Positions 37,174 to 46,228 of a stretch of 64,000 nucleotides of DNA are shown here, in pieces (within the stretch, counting starts at the first letter, position 1; each line of letters opens with the position of its first letter). The position numbers and the translations under genes were made by a program. The notes below the pieces were generated by a model, which saw only the letters and a list, made by a program, of their open reading frames with translations, searched no databases and was not told the DNA's origin. The stretch comes from an uncultured Shimia sp. (GTDB lineage Bacteria > Pseudomonadota > Alphaproteobacteria > Rhodobacterales > Rhodobacteraceae), in assembly GCA_937897325.1 (NCBI GenBank), contig CALCOY010000027.1, forward strand, positions 115,568 to 179,567. The letters are read 5' to 3'.

Positions 37174-38432
37174 CGACCCAAGAACATCGCCTGTCCAATG
37201 GCTTCCGCATCGTAACAGAACATATGCCGGGGCTGGCCTCAGCCGCCATCGGTATCTGGGTAACCGCTGGCGCGCGTCATGAGACCGCACAGCAGAACGG
37301 CATCGCCCATTTCCTCGAACACATGGCATTCAAGGGTACCAAAAGACGCACGGCCTTGCAGATCGCCGAAGCTATTGAGGATGTTGGCGGCTACATCAAT
37401 GCATATACCAGTCGCGAGGTCACCGCCTACTATGCCCGCATTCTGAAAAATGACGTTCCGCTCGCGCTGGATGTGCTGGCCGACATCGTGCTGAATCCGA
37501 TCTTCGATGAAAACGAGATCGAGATAGAGCGCGGCGTGATTCTGCAGGAAATCGGTCAGGCGCTCGACACGCCGGACGACGTGATCTTTGATTGGTTGCA
37601 GGAGCAGGCCTATCCCGAACAGCCGTTAGGCCGCACCATCCTGGGCCCGTCCGAACGTGTGTCTGCCTTTGCTCGCCCCGATCTGTCTTCCTTCGTGGAT
37701 CAACATTATCGCCCCGATCAGATGATCCTGTCGGCCGCCGGGGCCGTGGATCACGATGCGATTGTCAAACTGGCGGAGACGTTTTTTGGGGAACTCAACG
37801 CGGGGCAGGGCGGACTGGTTGATCCTGCAAGGTTTCGCGGTGGTGAAATCCGCCAGATCCGGGGCCTTGAACAGGCACATCTTGCCTTGGGTTTTGAATC
37901 GCCCGGCTACCGGGACGATTCGATTTACACCGCTCAGATCTATGCGAGTGCGCTTGGTGGTGGCATGTCTTCGCGACTCTTTCAGGAGATTCGAGAGAAC
38001 CGTGGCCTCTGCTACACGATTTTCGCGCAGGCAGGGGCCTATGCCGATACGGGCATGATCACCATCTACGCGGGCACCTCCGAAAGTCAGGTGGCGGACC
38101 TTGCACATATCACGATCGATGAGATGAAGCGGGCAGCCAGTGATATCTCACCAGCGGAGGTGGCGCGTGCGCGCGTCCAGATGAAGGCGGGTTTGCTGAT
38201 GGGGCTCGAGAGCCCATCGAACCGCGCTGAACGGCTTGCACGTCTGATCCAGATCTGGGACCGCGTGCCTCCGTTGGATGAAACCGTTGCCATGATTGAT
38301 GCCGTCACCACCGGTGACGTGCGTGAGTTTGCCGAACAGATGGTCGGTTCTGCACCGGCAGCGTTGGCGCTCTACGGGCCTGTCAAAACTGCCCCGGGTC
38401 TGTCCCAACTGCAGGAGAGGCGCGCCGCCTGA
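37170..38432 (+). CDS. M16 family zinc metallopeptidase (mitochondrial processing peptidase-like)
   Basis: A 420-residue peptidase with the inverted zinc motif HFLEH at 47-51 and a downstream ERGVILQEI glutamate, plus the inactive second M16 half with the GGGMSSRLFQEIREN loop. Close to the mitochondrial processing peptidase beta subunit. It is a single active-subunit type; no partner gene is adjacent. GTG start fused to the thrC stop (GTGA). Its stop overlaps the next start (TGATG). Confidence 0.93.
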   Translation: MTTQEHRLSNGFRIVTEHMPGLASAAIGIWVTAGARHETAQQNGIAHFLEHMAFKGTKRRTALQIAEAIEDVGGYINAYTSREVTAYYARILKNDVPLALDVLADIVLNPIFDENEIEIERGVILQEIGQALDTPDDVIFDWLQEQAYPEQPLGRTILGPSERVSAFARPDLSSFVDQHYRPDQMILSAAGAVDHDAIVKLAETFFGELNAGQGGLVDPARFRGGEIRQIRGLEQAHLALGFESPGYRDDSIYTAQIYASALGGGMSSRLFQEIRENRGLCYTIFAQAGAYADTGMITIYAGTSESQVADLAHITIDEMKRAASDISPAEVARARVQMKAGLLMGLESPSNRAERLARLIQIWDRVPPLDETVAMIDAVTTGDVREFAEQMVGSAPAALALYGPVKTAPGLSQLQERRAA

Positions 38433-39016
38433 TGCTGCTCGCCAAGCGGAAGTTGCGGATCGAGACCGAGCGCATGACGTTGCGCCCTCCGACCCATTCC
38501 GACTTTCGTGCATGGACGACCTTGCGCGCGGGCAGCGCCGAGCACCTCACCCCTTGGGAGCCCTCGTGGGCGCAGGATCACCTAACCCGCAAGGCTTTTA
38601 CCAACCGGGTCTACTGGGCGCAGCGCTCCGTGGCCAGCGGCACAGCCATGCCCTTGTTTCTCATCCGCCGGGATGATGACACGCTTTTGGGCGCGCTGAC
38701 GCTCGACAATATCCGTCGGGGTCCTGCTCAGGCAGGAACGCTTGGGTACTGGACAGGTGCTGCCTTCGCCCGCAAAGGTTACATGCGAGAGGCGATTACA
38801 GCCGTTGTACACCATGCCTTTGTCCGGCTTGATCTGTCGCGGATCGAAGCGGCTTGCCTGCCCGAGAACACCGCGTCACGCGGTCTTCTGGAAAAATGTG
38901 GCTTCAAGTACGAAGGCGTCGCACAAAGCTACCTGCAGATCGATGGGCGTTGGCGGACCCATGTGCTATACGCGGCGCTGCGTGGCGATCGGCGAGGCAA
39001 GACCGATGCAGGTTAA
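38432..39016 (+). CDS. GNAT N-acetyltransferase, RimJ/RimL type
   Basis: A 194-residue acetyltransferase with the IETERMTLRPP start, the GYWTGAAFARKGYMREA acetyl-CoA loop and the NTASRGLLEKCGFKYEGVA segment seen in ribosomal protein acetylases. Substrate not known. It is translationally coupled to the M16 peptidase gene. Its TAA and the glnD TAA form a shared TTAA at 39013-39016. Confidence 0.92.
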   Translation: MLLAKRKLRIETERMTLRPPTHSDFRAWTTLRAGSAEHLTPWEPSWAQDHLTRKAFTNRVYWAQRSVASGTAMPLFLIRRDDDTLLGALTLDNIRRGPAQAGTLGYWTGAAFARKGYMREAITAVVHHAFVRLDLSRIEAACLPENTASRGLLEKCGFKYEGVAQSYLQIDGRWRTHVLYAALRGDRRGKTDAG

Positions 39017-41790
39017 GCTTTGTCTTTGTTCGCCCTTTCGACACCTTCATCTATGGCCGCGCGCAGTTTGCGCTCCAGCGTGCGCTGCTTGGCTTCCGAA
39101 TAGTATTTCAGCCCGAACATGTCCTTTACGTAGAAGGTATCGACGACCTGTTCGCCATAGGTGGCGATGACCGCATTGGCGATGTAGACATTTGCCGAAG
39201 CGAGAGACCGCGACAGATCGTGCAAGAGACCCGGCCGGTCACGGGTATCGACCTCGATAATCGTGTAGATGTCCGATCCTTCATTGTCGAAGGTGATATG
39301 AGTGGGCACGCGGAAGGCTTTTTCGCGCTTCTTGACCTTGTCGCGATCACGGATGGCTTCGCGCGTGACAACCTCACCGGCCAGCGTTCGTTCGATCATC
39401 TTGCGCAGACGGGGCAGGCGGCTGGCATCGTAGGGATTGCCGTCAGCATCCTGGATCCAGAAGGCGTCCGTTACGAAACCGTCGCGCGTCGTGTAGCTGC
39501 GCGCATCGACGACATTGGCGCCGACGAGCGCCAGCGCCCCAGTAAGGCGCGCAAAGATGCCGGGATGATCGGGCATGACGAAGCAGGCGCGGGTTGCGTC
39601 CCGATCCTCATCAGGGTGCAGATCCATGCAGATCTCATCGCCCTCCATGTCCCTCAGCAGCCTTGCAAAAACCGCATGCGCTGTCACATGCAGTCCCTGC
39701 CAATAAGGATCGTAATGCCGAGCGGTTTCGGTCTGCAGATCCTTGCGGGGCCAGTCTGACAATGCCTCGCGCAGGGCTTTTTTTGCTTCCGCTCCACGGT
39801 TTTCGCGATTGAGCGCCTCAAGACCTTCCTCAAGCCCGCGTTTTGTCTGTCGGTAGAGTGCCCGGATCAGCACGGCCTTCCAATTGTTCCAGGTGTCGGG
39901 GCCGACGCCGCGGATGTCACAAACCGTCAGCACGCACAACATATCCAACCGCTCGACTGTCTTAACGGCCTTCGCGAAATCCCGTACAGTGCTGGGTTCT
40001 GCAATGTCGCGCTTTTGTGCGAGATCCGACATCAGCAGGTGGTAGCGCACCAGCCATTCGACCGTATCGACCTCGTCCTGTTTCAGACCCAGCCGGGGCG
40101 CGACACGGCGCGCGATCTGAGCTCCGATGATCGAGTGATCTTCGGGCCGACCTTTGCCGATATCATGAAGCAAAAGCGCAGCGTACAACACGCGCCGATT
40201 AACGCCGTGCTCCAGAATGCCAGAGACGACGGGCAGGTCTTCGATCAGCTCGCCCTTTTCGATCATGGCCAGCTGTGCGATGCACTGGATCGTGTGTTCG
40301 TCCACCGTATAGCTGTGATACATGTTGAACTGCATCATCGCGACGATGGGTTCAAACTCCGGAATCAGCGTGGCCAGCACACCCAATTCGTTCATGCGCC
40401 GAAGCGCGCGTTCAGGGTTGCCATGCTTCAGGAGCAGATCCATGAAGATGCGTTGCGCTTCCGGTGTGTTGCGCAGATCATCGTCGATCAGATGCAGGTT
40501 TGACTTGATCAGCCGCATCGCATCCGGGTGAATTAACATGCCTGTCCGCAGAGCTTCCTCAAAAATGCGCAAAAGGTTGAGCTTGTCTGAAAGCCATTCG
40601 GTTTCATCATTGATCCCGATCCGGTTGTGAATCACGGTGTAATCCGCGCGCACCCTTGGCTTGCGTTTGAACAGACGTTCAAGAAGTGGCTCGTCCTTGG
40701 CGTGGATCGCCTCCATCTTGGTCAGCACGATGCGCGTCAGATCCCCAACCTCGGTGGCGTGCAGAAAGTAGTCCTGCATGAAGATCTCGACCGCCCGTCG
40801 CCCAGCCTTGTCGGAGTAGCGCATAACGTCGGCGAGCTGCACCTGGATGTCAAAGGTCAATTGTTCGGTGGGGCGGCCCGTCAGCAGATGCAGATGGCAG
40901 CGAACGGCCCAAAGGAAGTCCTCTGCCGCGACGAAGGCCCCGAATTCCTCCTCGGTGAAGACGCCCACGCCGACCAACTCGGCTGCGTCGCGTACCTTGT
41001 GAATGTACTTCCCGATCCAGAACAGGGACTGGAGATCGCGCAGGCCCCCTTTGCCTTCCTTCACGTTGGGTTCGACCACGTATCGCTGGCCCTGGCGCAT
41101 GTGACGCTTATCACGTTCTTCCAGCTTGGCGGTGATGAAATCCCGTCCTGAATCCTTGAAAAGATCGGACCATAAACGTTTATCCAACTCCTGCGCCAGT
41201 GTGGCGTCGCCAGCCAGAAACCGATGTTCCAGCATGGCCGTGCGGATGGTAAAATCCTCGCCGCCAAGACGCAGGCAATCTTTCACCGTGCGGGAGGCAT
41301 GCCCGACTTTGAGTTTCAGATCCCACAGCAGGTAGAGCATAGATTCGATCACGCTCTCGACCCATGCGGTGATCTTGTAGGGTGTCAGGAACAGCAGATC
41401 GACATCCGAAAACGGCGCCATTTCACCTCGGCCATAGCCGCCGACCGCGATCAGGGCGAGGCGTTCGCCTTTTGTTGGGGCGTGATTGGGATGAAGTAAC
41501 TCTCGCGAGATGCGCAAGGTCGATTTGATCACGCAATCGGTCAGGTAGGCATATGCGCCGGTTGTGGGACGCGACAAAAACGGCTCTGCCATGAAGGCAG
41601 AAGCGATAGTGGTACGTCCCGTTTTGATTGCGCCTTGAAGATGCGCAAAAAGCGCTGCGCGTCCCTCCGCTCTTGGCAAGCCTTGTGCAACGGCAAATGC
41701 TTCATCGAAAGCGACCTGGTCAAAAATGGCAGACGCCGAGCAGATCAGCCCGGCGTCTTCTTGCAGATCCTGTGGTTCAGCCAGGCTCAA
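39013..41790 (-). CDS. glnD: PII uridylyltransferase / uridylyl-removing enzyme
   Basis: Nitrogen sensor that uridylylates PII proteins when glutamine is low and removes UMP when it is high. The protein is 925 residues. The nucleotidyltransferase motif GGYGRGE with D129 and D131 lies at 117-131, the HD domain shows LLHDIGKGR at mid-protein, and two ACT domains follow (PDHPGIFARLTG and DRPGLLHDLSR). The start appears to be TTG at 41790 with GGGG eight bases upstream; there is no in-frame ATG before MAEPFL at residue 67. It starts two bases after the stop of the upstream lipoprotein gene. Confidence 0.95.
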   Translation of the reverse strand: MSLAEPQDLQEDAGLICSASAIFDQVAFDEAFAVAQGLPRAEGRAALFAHLQGAIKTGRTTIASAFMAEPFLSRPTTGAYAYLTDCVIKSTLRISRELLHPNHAPTKGERLALIAVGGYGRGEMAPFSDVDLLFLTPYKITAWVESVIESMLYLLWDLKLKVGHASRTVKDCLRLGGEDFTIRTAMLEHRFLAGDATLAQELDKRLWSDLFKDSGRDFITAKLEERDKRHMRQGQRYVVEPNVKEGKGGLRDLQSLFWIGKYIHKVRDAAELVGVGVFTEEEFGAFVAAEDFLWAVRCHLHLLTGRPTEQLTFDIQVQLADVMRYSDKAGRRAVEIFMQDYFLHATEVGDLTRIVLTKMEAIHAKDEPLLERLFKRKPRVRADYTVIHNRIGINDETEWLSDKLNLLRIFEEALRTGMLIHPDAMRLIKSNLHLIDDDLRNTPEAQRIFMDLLLKHGNPERALRRMNELGVLATLIPEFEPIVAMMQFNMYHSYTVDEHTIQCIAQLAMIEKGELIEDLPVVSGILEHGVNRRVLYAALLLHDIGKGRPEDHSIIGAQIARRVAPRLGLKQDEVDTVEWLVRYHLLMSDLAQKRDIAEPSTVRDFAKAVKTVERLDMLCVLTVCDIRGVGPDTWNNWKAVLIRALYRQTKRGLEEGLEALNRENRGAEAKKALREALSDWPRKDLQTETARHYDPYWQGLHVTAHAVFARLLRDMEGDEICMDLHPDEDRDATRACFVMPDHPGIFARLTGALALVGANVVDARSYTTRDGFVTDAFWIQDADGNPYDASRLPRLRKMIERTLAGEVVTREAIRDRDKVKKREKAFRVPTHITFDNEGSDIYTIIEVDTRDRPGLLHDLSRSLASANVYIANAVIATYGEQVVDTFYVKDMFGLKYYSEAKQRTLERKLRAAIDEGVERANKDKA

Positions 41791-41792
41791 CC

Positions 41793-42977
41793 CTAGAACC
41801 CCGCGCCACCAAAGCTGCGTGGTGCCGGGCTTAGGATTTGGACTTGTCCGCCCTGCACTGTGGCCACGGCCAGACCGCGTTCGTTTGTCCCATCCGAACG
41901 CAGGCGGAAGACACCCGATGCGCCTTGGAAACCTGCCCCTTGGGTCAGCGATCCTCGGGTCAGAGCGCGGCTGCCGCCGCTGCTGACCAGCGCGCCAATG
42001 GCTGCAATCCCGTCAAAGGCAAGTCCTGCGATGGGGTGCGGTGCGCGCCCGTACGCGGCTGAATACCGGCTGGAGAACGCGGCAGAGCGGTTGGGATCAG
42101 GTACGGCAAACCATCCGCCTTGAACGCCCGGCAGATCCAGCGTTTGGGCAGGCACGTCCCATCGGGTCAGCCCGATATATTGCGGCATGCCCGTTGCGAC
42201 GCCGGCTTCCGGCAATAGCTGTGTCAGGAGCGGTAGGGCGCCTGCCGAAGGCGCCGTAAGGAAGAGCGCGTCCGCTCCGCTGGAATCGACGGCCGACTTG
42301 ATGCGCGGGATGGCTGCCACAACGCCCTGTTGTGACACTGGGTAATCCACGGTGCCTGCAATCGAAGCGCCCGAGCGCGAGGCTGCCGACCGGATCGCCG
42401 CAAGTCCGAGCTGACCAGCGGTATCCTGCGCATGTACGACCACCATTCGGGATTTGCCCTGAGAGCCCGCATAGCTCACCAAACGGTTCGCTGTATTTTG
42501 GAATGTCGGACCCAGGACGAAGACATTCCCGCCTGCGATCGTCGTTGTGTTAGAAAAGCTCAGGACATTGACATTTCGCCCGCTGACGGCAAGGCCCGCA
42601 GCATTTGCCGCTGCCGAATAGACCGGGCCTAGGATGATGCGTGCCCCGTCATTCACCGCTTCTTGCGCCCGAGCGGATGCGGTCTGCGCATTGCCCGCGG
42701 TCGCATAGACGCGCAGGTCAATCTCAACCCCGTTAAGATCGCGCATTGCCAAACGCGCAGCATTTTCAAGGCTCTGCGCCAACAGCTCATCGCTCGAAGA
42801 TCCGGATCCGCGTGGGATCAACAGTGCGACAGGCACCGGTTGAGACGGGTTGATTGAGGGTCCACCACCGCCCCCGGGCAGATCGATCGTGTCACAGGCG
42901 GCCAGCGCGAAAACCGTTGTGATCGGCAAAGCCAGGCGCCGGAGCGTCTTGCGAAGGGGCTGGAAACGCGCGAACAT
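41793..42977 (-). CDS. Penicillin-binding protein activator-like lipoprotein (LpoA / periplasmic-binding fold)
   Basis: A 394-residue lipoprotein (lipobox ALAAC, Cys28) with a Gly/Pro-rich linker followed by a type 1 periplasmic-binding fold similar to branched-chain amino acid receptors and the C-terminal domain of LpoA. Family members stimulate class A PBPs from the outer membrane; without the N-terminal TPR part of enteric LpoA this one is the short alphaproteobacterial form. It is divergent from rsmI, as lpoA is in many proteobacteria. Confidence 0.88.
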   Translation of the reverse strand: MFARFQPLRKTLRRLALPITTVFALAACDTIDLPGGGGGPSINPSQPVPVALLIPRGSGSSSDELLAQSLENAARLAMRDLNGVEIDLRVYATAGNAQTASARAQEAVNDGARIILGPVYSAAANAAGLAVSGRNVNVLSFSNTTTIAGGNVFVLGPTFQNTANRLVSYAGSQGKSRMVVVHAQDTAGQLGLAAIRSAASRSGASIAGTVDYPVSQQGVVAAIPRIKSAVDSSGADALFLTAPSAGALPLLTQLLPEAGVATGMPQYIGLTRWDVPAQTLDLPGVQGGWFAVPDPNRSAAFSSRYSAAYGRAPHPIAGLAFDGIAAIGALVSSGGSRALTRGSLTQGAGFQGASGVFRLRSDGTNERGLAVATVQGGQVQILSPAPRSFGGAGF

Positions 42978-43067
42978 TAATTGGGCACTCCTGATCTTGT
43001 GAGCCGGCCGGTAAGCGGCCTGCAGAATTGTGCGCGATAATAGACGTCACGAAAGGCGGGTCCAGCG

Positions 43068-43931
43068 TTGAATTTCCGGAAGACCGTTCTGCCACCAGGT
43101 CTGATTTTCGTCGGCGTTCCCATCGGGGCGGCACGGGATATCACCTTGCGCGCATTGGATGTTTTGGCTTCTGCCAATGTGCTCGTGGCAGAGGACACGC
43201 GGAGCTTGCGCAAGCTGATGGAGATACACGCAATCCCCTTGGAAAGACGCAGGATCCTTTCACTGCACGACCACAGCAGCCCTGGCATCGTGGCGCAACT
43301 GGTCGACAAGGTGCGGGAAGGTGCAAGCGTGACCTATGCATCTGAAGCGGGGATGCCACTGATTGCCGATCCGGGCTTTGAACTCGCTCGCGCCATGCGC
43401 GACGCGGATCTGCCGGTCACTGCCGCCCCGGGGCCCTCCGCGGTTCTCACGGCTTTGGCAATTGGCGGTCTCCCCACGGATGCCTTTCATTTCGTCGGTT
43501 TTCTGCCACAGACAAAAGGTGCGCGGCAAAAGGCACTTGGCGCGCTCAGTGGCATTCAGGCGACGCTGATCTTCTACGAATCCCCCAAACGGCTGGGTGC
43601 GATGTTGGCGGATGCCGCAGATGCGCTTGGCGCGGATCGACAGGCGGCTGTGTGCCGAGAGCTAACCAAGAAATTCGAAGAAACCCGACGGGGATCATTG
43701 TCTGATCTGGCAGCAGCCTATGAAAAACCACCCAAAGGCGAGATTGTGGTGCTGATCGATCGGGCGCGTTCGCAAATCGTTCAGCAATCGGACGTAGAAG
43801 AAGCCTTGAGTCAGGCGCTTCAAACGATGCGCACGCGCGACGCGGCACAGCACGTGGCCGAGAGGTTTGGCCTGGCACGGCGTGATGTCTATCAAACGGC
43901 TTTGCGGCTCAGCAAGGATGGTACGGACTGA
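43068..43931 (+). CDS. rsmI: 16S rRNA 2'-O-ribose C1402 methyltransferase RsmI
   Basis: A 287-residue SAM-dependent enzyme of the tetrapyrrole-methylase fold. The GVPIGAARDITLRAL start, VAEDTRSLRKLM, HDHSS and APGPSAVLTAL segments are diagnostic. The start is TTG at 43068 with AAAGGCGGG upstream; no ATG is available before the conserved region. It leads the rsmI-yraN-gshB-hydrolase run. Confidence 0.96.
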   Translation: MNFRKTVLPPGLIFVGVPIGAARDITLRALDVLASANVLVAEDTRSLRKLMEIHAIPLERRRILSLHDHSSPGIVAQLVDKVREGASVTYASEAGMPLIADPGFELARAMRDADLPVTAAPGPSAVLTALAIGGLPTDAFHFVGFLPQTKGARQKALGALSGIQATLIFYESPKRLGAMLADAADALGADRQAAVCRELTKKFEETRRGSLSDLAAAYEKPPKGEIVVLIDRARSQIVQQSDVEEALSQALQTMRTRDAAQHVAERFGLARRDVYQTALRLSKDGTD

Positions 43932-43937
43932 AATGGC

Positions 43938-44321
43938 ATGAACGCGGACCCCGATACACAGGCCAGATCGGATCGTGGCCGTTTGTCATACGAGGCGGGC
44001 CAATCCGCCGAAGACGCGATTGGGCGAGTTTATGCTGCCAAGGGTGCGACCCTCGAAAAGCAGCGTTGGCGCGGATCGGCAGGTGAGATCGATCTGATCT
44101 TCCGCCTCGGCGATCAGGTTTTGTTTGTTGAAGTCAAACAGGCAAAGACCTGTGCCGCTGCTTTCACCCGCGTTTCGCCCAAACAGCAAGCCCGCCTTTT
44201 CGCTGCGGCTGAGGAGTATATCGGCACACTTCCGTCTGGCCTATTGACCGAGATACGCTTTGACGTTGCGGCAGTCGATGCAAAGGGCATGTTCGAAATT
44301 CTCGAAAACGCCTTCGCCTGA
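43938..44321 (+). CDS. YraN family endonuclease-like protein (UPF0102)
   Basis: A 127-residue protein of the restriction-endonuclease-like fold. The catalytic-type core is visible as RGSAGEIDLIF, then LFVEVKQA. The E-D-ExK pattern is complete. Genes of this family commonly follow rsmI. Its function is not established. No strong ribosome site precedes the ATG. Confidence 0.9.
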   Translation: MNADPDTQARSDRGRLSYEAGQSAEDAIGRVYAAKGATLEKQRWRGSAGEIDLIFRLGDQVLFVEVKQAKTCAAAFTRVSPKQQARLFAAAEEYIGTLPSGLLTEIRFDVAAVDAKGMFEILENAFA

Positions 44322-44381
44322 CAGGCCTTGCGCCCGCGCCGCCACTGCCGCATCTAGAGGCGACACATTACGGGGGCAGTG

Positions 44382-45317
44382 ATGAAGATAGCGTTTCAAA
44401 TGGATCCGATCGGCGCGGTCGATATCAATGCCGATAGCTCCTTCCGGCTCGCCGAAGAAGCGCAGACGCGCGGACATGATCTTTTTTTCTATACGCCGGA
44501 CCATCTTGCTTATCAGGAAGGGCGCATCACGGCCCGCGGACAGGATCTGAGCGTGCGGCGCGTGCAGGGCGATCACGCCATGCTCGGTGATATGCGCGAG
44601 GTTGATCTGGCCGATTTCGATGTGATCTGGCTGCGTCAGGATCCGCCCTTTGATATGCATTACATAACATCGACCCATCTGCTTGACCGGCTCAAAGGAC
44701 AGGCGTTTGTGGTCAATGATCCTTTCTGGGTGCGCAACTCACCAGAAAAGCTGCTCGTCCTCGACTTTCCAGACCTAACGCCGCCCACGACGATTGCGCG
44801 GGATCTTGAGACGATCAAGGCGTTTAAGGCCCGGCACGGCGACGTCATCCTGAAACCTCTCTATGGAAATGGAGGAGCGGGGGTTTTCCGGCTTGATACA
44901 AACGACCGCAATCTCACTTCATTGCATGAACTCTTCACAGGCTTCTCGCGCGAACCCTTGATCGTTCAAAAGTTTCTGCCGGACGTGTCCAATGGCGACA
45001 AGCGCGTGATCCTGGTCGATGGTGATCCGATCGGCGCAATCAACCGCGTGCCAGCGCCGGGCGAGACGCGCTCGAACATGCATGTGGGCGGTCGTCCCGA
45101 GAAGATTGGCCTAACAAGCCGGGATCAGGAGATTTGTGAGAAGATCGGCCAGCGCCTCAAGGAGATGGGACAAGTCTTTGTCGGCATTGATGTGATCGGC
45201 GATTACCTGACCGAAATCAATGTGACCTCCCCGACGGGCATTCAAGAGCTCGAGCGTTTTGACGGCATCAATGTGGCGGGCCGCATATGGGACGTGATTG
45301 AAGCCAAGCTGGCATGA
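44382..45317 (+). CDS. gshB: Glutathione synthetase
   Basis: ATP-grasp enzyme that joins gamma-glutamylcysteine and glycine. The protein is 311 residues, with the FQMDPIGAVDINADSSF start, the LKPLYGNGGAGVF ATP loop and the INVTSPTGIQELE C-terminal signature. The ATG at 44382 has GGGGG five bases upstream; a GTG sits one codon earlier. Its stop overlaps the next start (ATGA). Confidence 0.96.
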   Translation: MKIAFQMDPIGAVDINADSSFRLAEEAQTRGHDLFFYTPDHLAYQEGRITARGQDLSVRRVQGDHAMLGDMREVDLADFDVIWLRQDPPFDMHYITSTHLLDRLKGQAFVVNDPFWVRNSPEKLLVLDFPDLTPPTTIARDLETIKAFKARHGDVILKPLYGNGGAGVFRLDTNDRNLTSLHELFTGFSREPLIVQKFLPDVSNGDKRVILVDGDPIGAINRVPAPGETRSNMHVGGRPEKIGLTSRDQEICEKIGQRLKEMGQVFVGIDVIGDYLTEINVTSPTGIQELERFDGINVAGRIWDVIEAKLA

Positions 45318-46228
45318 GCTGGCAGGCCCGGCTCCTCAACCGCTTTCTGCGGCTGACAGAGCGACCGGCGCTTGAGCGCGCCGACGACCACATTCGCTTG
45401 CGAAGATCTTTTGAACGCAAATCACGGTTCTACTTTCATGCGCCCTTTGGCACCCGGTCCGAAACCACATTGCTGGGCGATCACCAGACCTTGCGCGTTC
45501 ACCACAAGGGGGCACGGACAGACCGTGTGATCCTTTACTTTCATGGTGGGGGATACGTCTTTGGGGCCCCAAGAACACATGCGGCGATGCTGGCGCGTCT
45601 GGCAAGGGCGTCGGGTGCCATCGCGCTTTTGCCACGCTATCCGTTGGCGCCTGAGGCCACTTTCCCCTCCGCTCCAGATGCGGCTTACGAGATCTGGATG
45701 GCCCTTTTAGACAGCGGCGTCGATCCCGACACTGTTGCGATTGGTGGCGATTCAGCCGGTGGGGGCCTGGCGCTCGCGCTTCTTGGTCAGCTTTGCGCAG
45801 AAAACGCACCGCGCCCAGCTTGTGTCTTCGGATTCTCGCCCTTGACCGATCTCACATGCTCTGGCCAAAGCGTTGTCACAAATGCCGACAAAGAGGTGAT
45901 CCTACCACCCGCACGCGTGCGTGAAATGATGACGGCGGTGCTGGACGGTGCGGATGGCGATGATCCGCGCGCAAGTCCCCTTTTTGCTGGCTTTGCTGGT
46001 GCGCCACCGATCTGGCTCTGTGTAGGGGATACGGAGATACTCCTGGATGACACGCTCCGTATGGCGGAGCGGTTGCGTGCGCAGGGTGCGCCGGTTGACA
46101 TGATTGTGGAAGAGGATCTACCCCATGTCTGGCCCATCTTTCACAACATTTTGCCGGAAGCGAACAGGACGCTTGATGATCTTGCCAAGTGGCTTAACCA
46201 GTGTTGGCTCCGGCCAGTCGAAAGCTGA
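45314..46228 (+). CDS. Alpha/beta hydrolase of the hormone-sensitive lipase family
   Basis: A 304-residue esterase with the HGGG oxyanion motif at 77-80 and nucleophile GDSAG at 145-149 (Ser147). The Asp lies in the VGDTEILLDD segment and the His in LPHVWP, completing a triad. Usually acts on short acyl esters; the true substrate is not evident. Translationally coupled to gshB. Its last 35 bases overlap the convergent comM gene. Confidence 0.9.
   Translation: MSWQARLLNRFLRLTERPALERADDHIRLRRSFERKSRFYFHAPFGTRSETTLLGDHQTLRVHHKGARTDRVILYFHGGGYVFGAPRTHAAMLARLARASGAIALLPRYPLAPEATFPSAPDAAYEIWMALLDSGVDPDTVAIGGDSAGGGLALALLGQLCAENAPRPACVFGFSPLTDLTCSGQSVVTNADKEVILPPARVREMMTAVLDGADGDDPRASPLFAGFAGAPPIWLCVGDTEILLDDTLRMAERLRAQGAPVDMIVEEDLPHVWPIFHNILPEANRTLDDLAKWLNQCWLRPVES

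Noticed and set aside
36064..37329. Open frame of 421 codons on the minus strand opposite thrC and the M16 peptidase gene
   Set aside because: It lies wholly antisense to two clearly conserved genes, has no recognisable domain or start context, and reflects third-position G+C bias.
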